A stretch of DNA of 64,000 bases from G963668605 sp963793625 (lineage in GTDB: Bacteria; Acidobacteriota; Terriglobia; Bryobacterales; Bryobacteraceae): contig CAWCAT010000049.1 of NCBI GenBank assembly GCA_963793625.1, positions 186,001 to 250,000 of the forward strand. The letters are read 5' to 3'. Below are positions 41,805 to 52,679 of this stretch, piece by piece. The notes under the pieces are model-generated. The model saw only the letters and a list, made by a program, of their open reading frames with translations. It did no database searches and was not told where the DNA came from. The position numbers and the translations under genes are program-made. The stretch's first letter is position 1. Each line of letters begins with the position of its first letter.

Positions 41805-42446
41805 GTGCGAATCTTTTCGATTGATACGACATCTGAGACTGGTAGTATTGCGTTGCTGGAAAACGGCGCGGTAGTCGAAGAGTTACTATTGCACTCGCCG
41901 CAGAGTTACGCGCAAATTCTGTACGGAGAATTGCAGGCAATGCTCGATCGTCACGGTTGGAGTTTGGATTCGATCGATTGCTTTGCCTCCGCTGCCGGGC
42001 CCGGTTCCTTCACAGGCGTGCGTGTCGGACTCGCAGCCGTAAAGGGCTTCGGCGAGGCACTCGGCAAGCCGGCCATTGCAGTGTCGAATCTGGAAGCACT
42101 CGCAGCGTGCGGCAGCAAGCCGTTACGCGCGGCGATTCTGGATGCGCGCCGCGGCGACATTTATTGCGCCTTGTTCGACGAGCACTTGAATGCGATAGTG
42201 CCGGAGCATGTCACAAAACCCCAAACCTTTTTCGATGCCCTGCCCGCCGGCGACATCGAATTTCTCACAAAGAAAGGCATGCGCTTCGAGCATGCACCAA
42301 TAATCGAAATCGAAAGCGCCTTGGCCGGCACCATAGCCAGGATCGCAGCCGCACGACTCGTTGCGGGAAACATCTCTGATCCCGCCGCGATCGACGCCAA
42401 CTACGTCCGGCGCTGCGATGCGGAAATGCTCTGGACAGATCGATAA
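41805..42446 (+). CDS. tsaB: tRNA threonylcarbamoyladenosine biosynthesis protein TsaB
   Basis: 213 residues with a GTG start 2 bases after the upstream stop. TsaB landmarks: MRIFSIDTTSETGSIALLEN, FASAAGPGSFTGVRVGLAAV, IAVSNLEALAACGSKPL and LDARRGDIYCALFDEH. TsaB is the ASKHA-fold partner of TsaD in making the t6A base of ANN-reading tRNAs. The C-terminus ends NYVRRCDAEMLW, as in the family (Y-R/LR motif). It is convergent with the GH127 gene, the stops almost touching. Confidence 0.95.
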   Translation: MRIFSIDTTSETGSIALLENGAVVEELLLHSPQSYAQILYGELQAMLDRHGWSLDSIDCFASAAGPGSFTGVRVGLAAVKGFGEALGKPAIAVSNLEALAACGSKPLRAAILDARRGDIYCALFDEHLNAIVPEHVTKPQTFFDALPAGDIEFLTKKGMRFEHAPIIEIESALAGTIARIAAARLVAGNISDPAAIDANYVRRCDAEMLWTDR

Positions 42447-44448
42447 CTACCGCACCGGCAACCAAACCACCATCGCGTTCGGTTCACGATTGGCCCACGC
42501 GTAATATGGAATCAGGAAGAGATCCTGAGGCTTTGATGCCACACTGGCCTCCCCCGCGAACGTGTACAGCGGCTGTTCGGCCAGCGGCTTCGGCCAGGCC
42601 AGCCCCTTCTGCTTGACCACAGTCACTCCGCCCAAAAGTTCAGGCTTCCACTCCGCTGTTAGCGGCCCATTTGCCGACAGCGCGATATCCGTCACTGCCG
42701 CGCCGGAGTGATCCACTTGCTCGACGCAATAAATGAACGGACCGCGCTGAACCGCCGCCTTGCCGAAATTCTCCGGGACACGCGGATTCGCTGCCACCAT
42801 GCGCGGCTGCATATCGAAATCAATCGCGACTTGATCGCCCGCGCTTCCACGTACGACGCAATGCCAGATAACTGTTCGGCTTCACGAGGCCCGTGTGCGG
42901 TTTTCCGTTCACCATCACTTTCGTAGTCTTCGACCACGCCGGCACGCGCACGAAGAGGGTGAACTCTTCAGCCTTCGCGGGATCCACGTTCAACACGGTC
43001 TTGCCGTTCCACGGCGCGCCAGTCTTCTGCGTGACGCGCAGCCCGGTACCGCTCTCCAGCTTCCAGTTCATTGCGGAGTTGTCATAAAAATGAACATACA
43101 GTCCATCGTTGCTCGTACTGTAAAAATATCCGCCCAGCGCCAGGAACGTACGCTCGATATTAGGAGGGCAGCACGTTGTCGAGTACCAGGGATTGCGAAT
43201 TTTCTCGCCAAAGGACGCGAGCGGATTGCGGTAGCAGTACAGCGTGCCCGACAACGACATCCCGGAATTGATCCCGTTGTACAGTGCGCGCTCCATCACG
43301 TCCGCGTACTTCGCGTCGCCCGTAATCGCGAGCATGCGCTGATTGAAAATCCAATTCCCAATTGCGGCGCAGCTTTCCGTGTAGGCCTGATAGTTCGGCA
43401 ACTCATACGCTTCGCCGAAGGCCTCGCCCTGCGACCGCGACCCTACACCGCCAGTCACGTACATCTTGCGCAGCGCGGCATCTTCCCACAGCATGTTGAG
43501 CGTCTTGAGATACGCCGGGTCACCCGTTTCCAGATAGTAATCGCCCGCGCCCGTCGCCGCATACATCGCACGCACTGCGTGACCTTCGAACTGTTTGCGA
43601 CCGGTAAACGGAGCTCCGCTGAACATGTACTTCACTTCGGAATCTTTCAGATTCAGGCGCTGCCGTTCCACACCACTCAGCAGATAAGCCGCAAGTTCAA
43701 GATGCTTGCGTTCGCCCGTAGTACGATACAGTTCCACGAGTGCCAGTTCGAGTTCCGGATGCCCGGTCAGCAATGGACGCTTCGCCGGTCCGAAATCGCG
43801 CTCCAGGTAATCTACAAACTTCACGCCTACATCGAGCAGGTTACGTTTGCCCGTCGCGCGATAATACGCCACGCCCGCTTGTAGTAAATGCCCCAAGCAG
43901 TACAGCTCATGCCCGCCCTGCATCTTCTGAAAGCGGTCCTTAGTGCGCTCTTCCACCCAATATGTATTCAGGTATCCGCTTGGTTCCTGGGCCGCACGAA
44001 TCTCTTCCGTGAGGCTGTCGATGGTGGCCTGCAATTTCGGGTCGTCGTGAATGTGCAACGTCCAGGCCGCCGCTTCCATCCATTTGTACAAATCGGAATC
44101 CGTATACAGTGGACCGCGCCGCGCCACATTTTTCTTACCGCTGAGCCGCCGGAAGTTATCGACAACGCCGTTCTCTTCCATCAGCGCGAGCATCGTCGGC
44201 AGGCTCTGATTCTCCGTCACCTGCTGGCGGCTCTTCCAGAAGCCGTCGTTGAGGCGCACCGCGCGCACAGGCACCGGATGCAATTTCGCGTGCGGCGATT
44301 TATCCAGATGGATGATCGCCTGGTCTTTCCATTCAGCGCCGAACGCGGCCGCTGACAACAACAGAAGTACGCACTTGCTGACGCGCGTGCCTCTGATCGC
44401 ACAAAGAGGCGCGACCGTAAGGGAGTGCGTAATCGTTAGTTTGCTCAT
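42447..44448 (-). CDS. Exported GH127-type beta-L-arabinofuranosidase (HypBA1-like), one frameshift
   Basis: The ATG at 44448 overlaps the maf stop (ATGA). The signal segment is SKCVLLLLSAAAFGA. The body follows the HypBA1 pattern closely: VRLNDGFWKSRQQVTENQSL, LYTDSDLYKWMEAAAW, GHELYCLGHLLQAGVAYYRA, YVTGGVGSRSQGEAFGEAYE, TESCAAIGNWIFNQRML and the catalytic STTCCPPNIERTFLALGGYF, where the Cys pair holds nucleophile and zinc. The C-terminal beta region is KVMVNGKPHTGLVKPNSYLA; after a shift near 42830 it continues with GKAAVQRGPFIYCVEQVDHS. Predicted release of beta-L-arabinofuranose from plant glycans or hydroxyproline-rich glycoproteins. It is a different sub-type from the copy at 24468-26395. 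Confidence 0.9.
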
Positions 44449-44991
44449 ATGGTTTTCAGATGCTTGTAAACGAGCGAAATCGGAAGCCCAACCACATTGA
44501 AGTAACAACCTTCCACACGATCGATAAACTTACAGCCCAGCCCCTGAATCGCATAGCCGCCCGCTTTGCCCATCGGTTCTCCACTAGCTACGTATTCAGA
44601 AATTTCAGCTTCGCTCAATTCGATAAAGCGGACTTTTGTCGCTTCCGCGTCGACCACTTCGTGTTCCGCGCTACGCAGGCAAATACCCGTAATTACGAAG
44701 TGCTCGCGACCCGAGAGCAGCCGCAACATTCTGGCCGCATCTTCCGGATCGATCGGGCTTTTCCAGAATGTGCTCGTTGACGACAACGACCGTGTCAGCC
44801 GCGAGAATCGCGTCCGCATTTTCCAACTTAACCGCTTCCGCTTTATCGCGCGCCAACCGGCGAACATAGTCCTGCGGCGCTTCACTGGGCAACGGCTCTT
44901 CTTCAATTCCCGGCACCAGTACGCGAAACGAAATACCGGCTGCGGTCAGAATTTCACTCCGACGCGGCGAGCCGGAAGCAAGAATTAGCAT
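44445..44991 (-). CDS. maf: Maf/YhdE nucleoside triphosphate pyrophosphatase, one homopolymer frameshift
   Basis: It starts MLILASGSPRRSEILTAAGI, the Maf signature. Catalytic and metal residues follow: IEEEPLPSEAPQDYVRRLA, AILAADTVVVVNEHILEKP. As given, the frame breaks at a CCC run near 44757; reading CC restores EKPIDPEDAARMLRLLSGRE and then TKVRFIELSEAEISEYVASG, KAGGYAIQGLGCKFIDRVEG and the end. That gives a normal length of about 182 residues. Maf enzymes hydrolyse non-canonical nucleotides such as dTTP/UTP analogues. The gene overlaps the downstream GH127 gene. Confidence 0.93.
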
Positions 44992-45027
44992 AAATGTCAG
45001 TGTAAGCTAATAGAATTCAGGGTTCAC

Positions 45028-47114
45028 ATGAAACTTACCAGCTTGCTACTCGCATGCGCGGCCGCAGTGTACGCCGCTGCCCCCACGAATCCACTGCTCG
45101 AGAAGCAGTATCGGATCCCGTTCGACCGCATCAAGGCCGAACACGTTGTTCCTGCCATCCAGCAACTCCTGGATGAAACGCAGAAAGAACGCGATGCCTA
45201 CGTGGCCAACAGCGCCCCGCGCACTTTTGAGAACACGATGGTCGCGCTGGAGAATATCGGTAAAGATCTGGGGAACGCGATGAACATCGCACGGCATATG
45301 GAAGCCACCGCCTCCACCCCGGCCCTCCGCGCGGCGATGGGTGAAGTTTTGCCCAGGTTAAGTGCGCTTCTATTCCAGCATGGGACTGGATTCGGCAATC
45401 TACGGGAAGGTCAAGGAATTTGCTGCGACGCCGGAGGCCAAAGCGCTCAAAGGTCCACGCAAACGACTGCTGGATCTGACGCTCGATCGCTTCCGCCGCA
45501 ATGGGGTCGAGTTAAATGAGGCCGACAAAAAGCGAGTGCAGGCGATCAGCGTTGAGTTGTCGAAGCTGAGCAAAAAATTCGCCGATAACGTTCTGGACGC
45601 GACCAGCGCATTCGAGCTCGTCATAACCGACGAGACCAAACTTACGGGACTGCCTGACAGCGCGCGCGCCGCGGCCCGCCAAAGCGCAAAGCAAAAGAAA
45701 CATCGAAGGCTGGCGCATCACGCTGCAGGCGCCAAGCATGATTGCCGTGCTGAAGTACGCCGATGACGCCGCGTTACGCGAGAAGATTTTCAGAGCTTAC
45801 AATACCCGCGCCACTGCCGCCAGTAACGACAACCGTCCCGTGATGCTGCGCATTCTGGAACTCCGGCGCGAGCGTGCGAAACTGCTTGGCTTCGGCTCGT
45901 TTGCGGATCTGATGACAGCCGACCGTATGGCCAAATCAGGCACAAACGTAAAAAACTTTCTCTCCACCCTCGAAACCAAAACCCGTCCGTTCTTTGAGCA
46001 GGAAAACAAAGAGCTGCTGGCTTTCCGCAAAAGCCTTGAGGGCCCGAACGCGCGCCCGCTCGCTGCCTGGGACACAAGCTATTACGCGGAAAAGATGCGC
46101 AAAGCGAAATACGATTTCGACGAAGAAGAACTCCGCCCCTACTTCGCGGTTGATAGCGTTCTGAAGGGATTGTTCGGTCTGGTCGAAAAACTGTACGGCA
46201 TCAGAGTGAGTCAGGTGCAGGGCGTTCCTCTGCGTGAATCCTTCAGTCCGTTATTTTGAGATCCGTGATGCAGACGGAACATGGCTCGGTTCGTTCTATG
46301 CGGATCTGTTCCCGCGCGATGAGAAGCGTGCGGGCGCATGGCAGTCGAGTCTGATTATCGCCGGACCCGGTCCTCGGGCTTCAAACCCCACCTGGGCTCC
46401 ATCAACGGTAATTTGACAGCGCCCGTCGGCGATCAACCGGCGCTCTTCACCAAGCGCGATGTGGAAACCGTATTCCACGAATTCGGACACCTGCTCCATC
46501 TGGCGCTCAGCAGGGTTGCAGTGCGCGGCTTGAACGGCGTGGCATGGGATTTTGTCGAATTGCCCTCGCAGTTCATGGAGAACTTCACGTGGGAGCGCGA
46601 AGTACTCGATCTGTTCGCGCGGCACTATAAGACCGGCGAACGCATCCCTGAACCACTCTTCCAGAAGATGACGAAGGCCCGAACGTTTCGTTCCGCCAGC
46701 GCACAGATGACGCAATTGGCGCTCGGCACCATGGATTTCGGACTGCACGTGGAATATCGTGGCGAGGAAAAGGACGGCAACTTCTTGATTATTCGCGCAA
46801 GATCCTGCAGAGATTCAACGCCGCTGAACTGCCGGCCAGACCATGCAATGCCTGCAAGCTTTTCGCACATTTTCGCGGGCGGCTACGCAGCCGGCTACTA
46901 CTCCTACAAATGGGCAGAAGTGCTCGATGCCGATTGCTTCACACGCTTCGCCAAAGAAGGTGTGTTCAACGCCAAAACCGGCAATGATTTCCGCCGCAAG
47001 GTCCTCGAAAAGGGCAACACCGAAGACCCGAACGCGCTGTTCCGCGACTTCATGGGCCGCGCTCCAGACCCGGAAGCCCTCATGCGCCGCAGCGGCCTGG
47101 TTTCAAAGCAGTAA
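45028..47114 (+). CDS. Exported M3-family zinc oligopeptidase, about six or seven frameshifts
   Basis: The signal peptide (LTSLLLACAAAVYA) and an N-terminal helical region (FDRIKAEHVVPAIQQLLDET) begin the protein. The rest is spread over three frames: GLDSAIYGKVKEFAATPEAK, KRVQAISVELSKLSKKFADN, MIAVLKYADDAALREKIFRA and YYAEKMRKAKYDFDEEELRP. The active site is intact (ETVFHEFGHLLHLALS, an HExxH zinc site), followed by EFVELP-type WDFVELPSQFMENFTWEREV and HIFAGGYAAGYYSYKWAEVL. This is a full M3A peptidase (OpdA/Dcp type). One shift is clearly AAA for AA near 45708. Predicted peptide breakdown in the periplasm. Confidence 0.85.
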
Positions 47115-47188
47115 AACACACACTGGTGCGCGGAAGTCAATCGTACAGGCGGCATCCGCGCAATGCTAAAATAACGTTTCAACCATTG

Positions 47189-47528
47189 ATGGAGCGCGCT
47201 ACAAAAACGATCGTGAAACTCCGCCTGTCGGAGGATCCCGAAGCCAAGACGGAACTTGCGCGCAGAGCGTGGCCGTCTGCCGTCGGGAAGAAGATCGCCG
47301 CGCACACCAAAGCCGTGGGCCGCGTCCGCACCACACTGATTGTGGAAGTGGAAGACTTCATCTGGCAGAAGCAGCTTATTTACCCTGCGCAGCCAGATTA
47401 TGTCGAAACTGACGAAAGTGATCGGAACCGAAGTCGTCACCGATGTCGAGTTCCGGATCGGCATTCCGCGCCGCATGCCGCAACGCGAAGAACGCACGGC
47501 GAAGCCGTCACGCGTCTCTGTGGGATGA
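47189..47528 (+). CDS. dciA: DciA-like DUF721 protein, one frameshift
   Basis: About 113 residues starting at 47189. The DUF721 core: LARRAWPSAVGKKIAAHTKA, VGRVRTTLIVEVEDFIWQKQ, then after a one-base shift in CTTATTT near 47375, LFTLRSQIMSKLTKVIGTEV and DVEFRIGIPRRMP. DUF721 proteins such as DciA assist loading of the replicative helicase DnaB; some members lack that link. The W-Q-L pattern (VEDFIWQKQL...L) is the family's best-conserved part. It is followed 66 bases later by gatC. Confidence 0.8.
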
Positions 47529-47594
47529 CGCGGATGACATCCGTGACCCCGTTCTACGAAGAAACTACAAAGCAGCAAGGTATAAGGCACAAGC

Positions 47595-47894
47595 GTGAAG
47601 ATAACGGAACAAGAGGTGCGGTACGTCGCCGACCTGGCAAACCTCCGTCTGACGGAACAAGAAATTCCGAAGCTGGCAGCCGATCTCGATGAGATCCTGA
47701 CGCATATCGATAAGCTCAACGAACTTGATACCAACAGCGTTGAACCGATGGCGCAGGTGCTCTATGAAGCTGAAGAGACCGCGACGCTGCGCGAGGATAT
47801 CGCCAAGCCGACCATCAGCAATGCAGACGCGCTCGCCAATGCGCCCACTGCGGGCGCGGGCTACTTCAAGGTTCCGAAGGTGATTGAACGATGA
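47595..47894 (+). CDS. gatC: Asp-tRNA(Asn)/Glu-tRNA(Gln) amidotransferase subunit C
   Basis: 99 residues with a GTG start. Typical GatC pattern: ITEQEVRYVADLANLRLTEQ, LAADLDEILTHIDKLNELDT, VEPMAQVLYEAEETATLRED and the conserved ending APTAGAGYFKVPKVIER. GatC wraps GatA and GatB in the transamidating complex that makes Gln-tRNA(Gln) or Asn-tRNA(Asn). gatA follows with an ATGA overlap; gatB is not in the window. Confidence 0.96.
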   Translation: MKITEQEVRYVADLANLRLTEQEIPKLAADLDEILTHIDKLNELDTNSVEPMAQVLYEAEETATLREDIAKPTISNADALANAPTAGAGYFKVPKVIER

Positions 47895-49333
47895 ACGTCC
47901 CCGCGCTTACTATCGACCAGGTTCAGGACGGCCTTTCAAAGAAGCAATTCAGCGCGGTGGAACTAGCCACCGAAGCGCTGAAGTTTGCCGAAGCTGAGAA
48001 TTCGAAGACCAACGCTTATTTGCATTTCTCTCCCGAGCGGGCCCTTAAGGCGGCCCGTAACGTCAACGAGAAGCTCGCTCGGGGGGAGAACCCGGGGCCT
48101 CTGGCCGGCGTACCCATTGCGGTGAAGGATGTCATTCTCACGCGCGGTGTTCGTACAACCTGTGGTTCCAAATTGCTCGCGAATTACATCCCGCCCTACG
48201 ATGCCACGGCCGTAATCCGGCTGGAGCAGGCCGGTGGAGTCATGGTTGGCAAAGCCAATTGCGACGAGTTCGCGATGGGTTCGTCGAATGAGAATTCGGC
48301 ATTCGGACCCGTCCGCAATCCAGTGGCTCCGGATCGTGTACCCGGCGGCTCCAGCGGCGGTTCTGCCGCGGCTGTTGCACAGGGTACCGCCGTAGTTTCA
48401 CTGGGTTCAGATACCGGCGGTTCCATCCGCCAACCCGCTTCTTTTTGCGGCGTAGTAGGCGTAACGCCCACCTATGGACGCGTATCGCGCTACGGCCTTA
48501 CAGCCTTTGCCAGTTCGCTCGATCACATCGGCCCGTTCAGCCGCAGCGTGCGTGATTCCGCGCGCTTGCTGCAAGTAATTGCAGGACGCGATGAAATGGA
48601 TTCGACATCGGCTTTCGCGCCGGTGCCGGATTACGTGAGCCTGCTGGATGGCAACGTGAAGGGCATGAAAATCGGCCTGCCACGCGAATACTTTAAAGGG
48701 TTGGCGAGCGAAACAGGCGACCTGATCAGCAAGGGAATCGATGTACTAAAGGGCCTTGGCTGCGAAGTGGTCGATGTCAGCCTGCCGCATACCGATTACG
48801 CCATCGCGTGCTATTACATCATCTGCACTGCCGAAGCGAGTTCGAATCTCGCGCGCTTTGACGGCGTGCGCTACACCTCCCGCTCCGCATCGTCTGATAC
48901 GCTCAGCGACATGTATCGCAACACGCGCGGCGAAGGATTCGGCGCGGAGTGCAAGCGCCGCATCATGCTTGGCACGTACGTGTTGAGCGCCGGTTATTAT
49001 GACGCCTACTATCTGAAAGCGCAAAAAGTCCGCAACCTGATTTCGCAGGATTTCTCAAAAGCCTTCGAGCAGGTGGACGCGCTGATCACTCCGGTCTCTC
49101 CCTTCCCCGCCTTCAAACTGGGCGAGAAGATGAATGACCCGATGGAGATGTATCTTTCGGATATCTACACGATTACTGGCGATCTGGCCGGTATTCCGTG
49201 CATGAGCGTGCCCTGCGGCAAGACCATCGAAGGCCTGCCCGTGGGTATGCAGATCCTGACCAGGCACTTCGCCGAGACCGAAATGTTCCGTTTGGCGGAT
49301 GCCTTCGAAAAAGCCAGCAGCTTTTTAGCCTGA
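47891..49333 (+). CDS. gatA: Asp-tRNA(Asn)/Glu-tRNA(Gln) amidotransferase subunit A
   Basis: 480 residues, normal for GatA, and unbroken. The amidase triad is present: Lys in LAGVPIAVKDVILTRGVRTT, cis-Ser in VPGGSSGGSAAAVAQGT, and nucleophile Ser in LGSDTGGSIRQPASFCGVVG. GatA-specific blocks include GRVSRYGLTAFASSLDHIGP and RIMLGTYVLSAGYYDAYY. It releases ammonia from Gln or Asn for the GatB transamidation. The start overlaps the gatC stop by 4 bases. Confidence 0.97.
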   Translation: MNVPALTIDQVQDGLSKKQFSAVELATEALKFAEAENSKTNAYLHFSPERALKAARNVNEKLARGENPGPLAGVPIAVKDVILTRGVRTTCGSKLLANYIPPYDATAVIRLEQAGGVMVGKANCDEFAMGSSNENSAFGPVRNPVAPDRVPGGSSGGSAAAVAQGTAVVSLGSDTGGSIRQPASFCGVVGVTPTYGRVSRYGLTAFASSLDHIGPFSRSVRDSARLLQVIAGRDEMDSTSAFAPVPDYVSLLDGNVKGMKIGLPREYFKGLASETGDLISKGIDVLKGLGCEVVDVSLPHTDYAIACYYIICTAEASSNLARFDGVRYTSRSASSDTLSDMYRNTRGEGFGAECKRRIMLGTYVLSAGYYDAYYLKAQKVRNLISQDFSKAFEQVDALITPVSPFPAFKLGEKMNDPMEMYLSDIYTITGDLAGIPCMSVPCGKTIEGLPVGMQILTRHFAETEMFRLADAFEKASSFLA

Positions 49334-49411
49334 ACGTACATCTAACTTACTGGGAAACAACACTGGTTGTTCCACGCAACCAGATCAAGTTCACTCAGAG
49401 GAGAGTACACA

Positions 49412-50024
49412 ATGGCATTCACCCTACCCGCGCTCCCGTATGCGTTTGACGCGCTTGAGCCGCATATCGACAAGATGACGATGGAAATTCACCACGGCAA
49501 GCACCACAACGCTTACGTGACCAACGTCAATAAGGCGCTGGAATCCGCCCCCGATCTGGCCGGAAAGAGCGTTGAGGAACTGCTCGCGAACAATTGCGCG
49601 ATCGTCCCGGAAGCTATCCGCACTGCCGTCCGCAACAATGGCGGCGGCCATTACAATCACTCAATGTTCTGGCAGATCATGGCTCCGAACGCCGGCGGCG
49701 CACCAACTGGCGATGTTGCCGCGGCGATTAATCAGGCATTCGGCAGCTTCGATCAGTTCAAGGAAAAGTTCAACGCAGCCGCAGCCACCCGCTTCGGTTC
49801 CGGCTGGGCATGGCTCGTGAAGACGGGTTCCGGCCTCGAGGTTAACTCGACCGCCAATCAGGATTGCCCGGTCATGGAAGGCAAGTACCCGGTTATGGGT
49901 CTTGACGTCTGGGAGCACGCCTACTACTCTGAAGTACCAGAACCGCCGTCCGGATTACATTGGCGCCTGGTGGAACGTGGTCAACTGGAACGAAGTTTCG
50001 CGCCGGTTGAAAGAAGGAAAGTAA
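49412..50024 (+). CDS. sodA: Superoxide dismutase, manganese type, one frameshift near the end
   Basis: The ATG at 49412 follows a GAGGAGAG site. Metal ligands: His in KMTMEIHHGKHHNAYV, His in NNGGGHYNHSMFW, and Asp/His in MGLDVWEHAYY. The NNGGGH block and TANQDCPVMEG (Gln contact) favour the Mn type, though Fe cannot be excluded. As given, the frame departs after WEHAYY; removing one base near 49929 gives LKYQNRRPDYIGAWWNVVNW and a stop at 50022-50024, the usual ending. A strong hairpin terminator follows. No signal peptide, so cytoplasmic. Confidence 0.93.
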
Positions 50025-50032
50025 GAGCCTGA

Positions 50033-50076
50033 GGGCAGATTCATCATATCTTTACAACGATATGATGAATCTGCCC
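50033..50076. terminator. Perfect 18-base hairpin between convergent genes
   Basis: GGGCAGATTCATCATATC (50033-50050) pairs perfectly with GATATGATGAATCTGCCC (50059-50076) around an 8-base loop. It lies 8 bases after the repaired sodA stop and 7 bases before the end of the convergent patatin gene. Its symmetry suggests it could serve both strands. Confidence 0.8.
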
Positions 50077-50083
50077 GCTTAGC

Positions 50084-52265
50084 TTAGAATGACCGCCCAA
50101 TCCGGAAGAAGAACTTTCGGTTCCCCTCCGTCCCGATACTAAATCCCGCAAAGACGATACCTATAGGTGTCTCGCCGATCACGCCTGCTACGCCATCATG
50201 CGCAGGCCTGCCATCCTGCAGAAGTGTAAACGCCTGCCCCATTTCATAGCCCAGATTGAAGTAGAACTTGCTCGACATTTTCGACCGGTCCGTGGAAAGC
50301 GCACGCAGTCCATGGAATCCGCCCAGATAGTAGAAATCGCCACGTAATTGACCGCGGCCATAGGCAGCCATCTGATCCGGTCCTCCCAGCAAAAACTGTG
50401 GGAAATAGGATCTTGGACCGATGGTCGCGCCACCAAACAGGTTCGTGAGCAGTCCATAGCGATCGTTGAAAAATTTCGCGTAGGAGATTTGCTGATCGAC
50501 TGTTCCGTATTGCGGGAAGTCGCCTCTTGAATGAAAATTCCAGCGTGCTTCGGTTGTAGCTCGGACTCCACGATGCGCAATCACAGGACTATCCTGATGA
50601 TCGTAGGCGTAAGCCACGCGCATAGTTTGAAAGTTTGCGGCTCCTAGATTAAACTTCGGCGACACGACACCGGTGGCCACTGATCCAGCAGTGTGATCGG
50701 TGACATAGCCGACGCGGATCTCAGAGAACCTGGAGTAGGCGTAACCGAAATCTGCACCCACGCTGCGAGAGCGCAATTTGAATTCGGCGGCGCGAATGTT
50801 ATCGGTGTAAATATCCGCCCGCCTTTGGGATAGCGAGAGACGAGGCGCAAAAAACCACTTGGTACCGCGAATCCGCCTGTAGAACTCGGTTGCGATGGCG
50901 TTGTTCAGTCCAACGCTGAAATCAGTGCGCCACTCGGAAGCATAGCTGCCGATATTGATAAAGGTCAGTCGACCGCCGAAACCGAGGCGAATATTCGCGG
51001 TATCCGAACCCTCGATATTAAGGCCGAAGGTCAGAAATGGAGGCCCCCACGATTTCGAGATGATATTGACGCCAAGGCCTTCGACCCCGTTCTTTTTCAC
51101 GAAATCGTAGTCCGCGCTTTGGTACGGACCAACGCCGGTTAATCTGGTGAGCGAATTTTCCAGCCTGCTCCTGTTCAGCGGTTCGTCTTTAACGTACGAT
51201 TCCAGGAATTCCGTCATCTTGCCCTTGATATCGCCGTCCACCCCGCGGACATCTACGAATCGTGCGGTGATGCTGTCGGGCCTGCGTTTCGCGCGGCGTG
51301 CTTCCAGATACTGACGCCACTCTTCATCGTTAACCGCAAACGCCAGCAGAGCGCATTTTCTGCTTTTCGGCTGCTTCGTAGCCGCGCGTCTCGAACTCTT
51401 CGAACTTGGCGAAATCGCCAGCGGAGAGACCTTTGAGATCGGGCGCAAGCACCAGATCGGCGGACTGCCTGTTGCGCAATTCATTCTCGGTAATCATGAC
51501 GTTGAGAGAGCGCCCAGCCACGGAAAGAATATTGTCCAGTCCCTTGCGATTGACAGGCGGACTATCCAGCACAACGGCAATAGTGTACTCAGCGCCCATC
51601 TGTTTTGCGATATCGACAGGTAGATTGTTCAGCGTTCCTCCGTCTACCAGCAAGCTGTTGCCTACCGGCAGAGGCGAGAAGATCGGAGGAATCGACATCG
51701 TCGAACGTAGCGCAGTGTAGAGCCTGCCAGAATTGAAGACGACCGCAGTACCCTCGATCAGGTCTACCGCGACGCAACGAAACGGCGTGGGCAGATTATC
51801 GTAGCTACCGTAATCGGAATAGGGTGCGGCGATCCGGCTGATCACCAGACCGACTTCGCTGCCTGAGGACAAGGCGGGAGGCAGACGGAAGCCGCCCTTT
51901 AGTCCGAATTCCATAGAGTTCTGAAACCGGCGGCGATCTTCCTTACGGCGATAGATCAGATTCTCATACGGCGCACCGGCACTGAACACTCCGGCCCAGT
52001 TGATGGAGCGTATGAACTCTTTCATCTCAGCGGAGTCATGACCGGTGGCATAGAACCCTCCTACGAGACCACCCATGCTGGTTCCGGTGATGTACGAAAT
52101 CGGAACGTGGTGTTCTTCAAGCCATGCAACGATACCGACGTGGGCGAGGCCAAGCGCGCTGCCACCAGAGAATGTTACGCCAACACGTTTCCTGACTGGC
52201 TGAGGTGGTTCCGCGGCAGTTAAGACAGAGGCGATTAAAACGAGAATCGAAAGAAATGGACGCAC
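50084..52265 (-). CDS. Patatin-like phospholipase with POTRA and outer-membrane barrel, one homopolymer frameshift
   Basis: The signal peptide is FLSILVLIASVLTA. The patatin domain (about 25-300) has the oxyanion block VGVTFSGGSALGLAHVGIVA, the nucleophile GTSMGGLVGGFYATG and the Asp in LLVDGGTLNNLPVDIA. A shift near 51350 (AAAA for AAA) joins it to the second frame: a POTRA-like segment (FVDVRGVDGDIKGKMTEFLE) and about 350 residues of alternating beta strands ending in aromatic FFFRIGRSF, typical of an outer-membrane barrel. The layout matches PlpD-type (type Vd) autotransported lipases. Predicted to place a lipase at the cell surface. Confidence 0.9.
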
Positions 52266-52358
52266 TACTGATTGTCCCCTTTTCTGAGTACCTGTGGATA
52301 GAATGCTCGCAGCCGCGCAGGTATAAAGTCAACTGCGCACCATTGTAAAATGGTACTA

Positions 52359-52679
52359 ATGAGCGAAACTGAAAACCTCCAACCCGAAGATTCCCAGGAA
52401 GAACGCGAGTATCCGTTGCCGCCTGCGACCTTTGAATTTCTGGTGCTGTCGTTTAAGACACAGGCGGAAATGCAGATGGGCATCCTCTACTTCGGTGAAG
52501 AGAAGGACCGGCCAAAGCCGGATTTCGGCACCGCGCGCCACATTATAGACACGATGGCAATGCTGGAAGAGAAGACGCGTGGAAACCTGAGCATGGAAGA
52601 ACAACGCCTACTTGAGAACTCACTGACGGAACTACGATTCCGTTATGTGCAGAAGATGGAAGAAAGCAAAAAGTCGTAG
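52359..52679 (+). CDS. DUF1844 protein
   Basis: About 106 residues. DUF1844 pattern: PPATFEFLVLSFKTQAEMQM, GILYFGEEKDRPKPDFGTAR, HIIDTMAMLEEKTRGNLSME, ending in LLENSLTELRFRYVQKM. The start at 52359 (MSETENLQ) is preferred on protein grounds; 52350 is possible. DUF1844 proteins are small, cytoplasmic and helical, common in Acidobacteria and related phyla, with no known function. It abuts the PhnP-like gene (stop 52679, next ATG 52680), so the two are probably coupled. Confidence 0.88.
   Translation: MSETENLQPEDSQEEREYPLPPATFEFLVLSFKTQAEMQMGILYFGEEKDRPKPDFGTARHIIDTMAMLEEKTRGNLSMEEQRLLENSLTELRFRYVQKMEESKKS

Noticed and set aside
48841..48856. TTCGAATC-like string resembling a tRNA T-arm
   Set aside because: It is inside gatA and no cloverleaf can be formed around it.
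52333..52349. Short inverted repeat (ACCATT/AATGGT) before DUF1844 as a terminator or operator
   Set aside because: Only 6 pairs with a 3-4 base loop and no T-run; likely chance.
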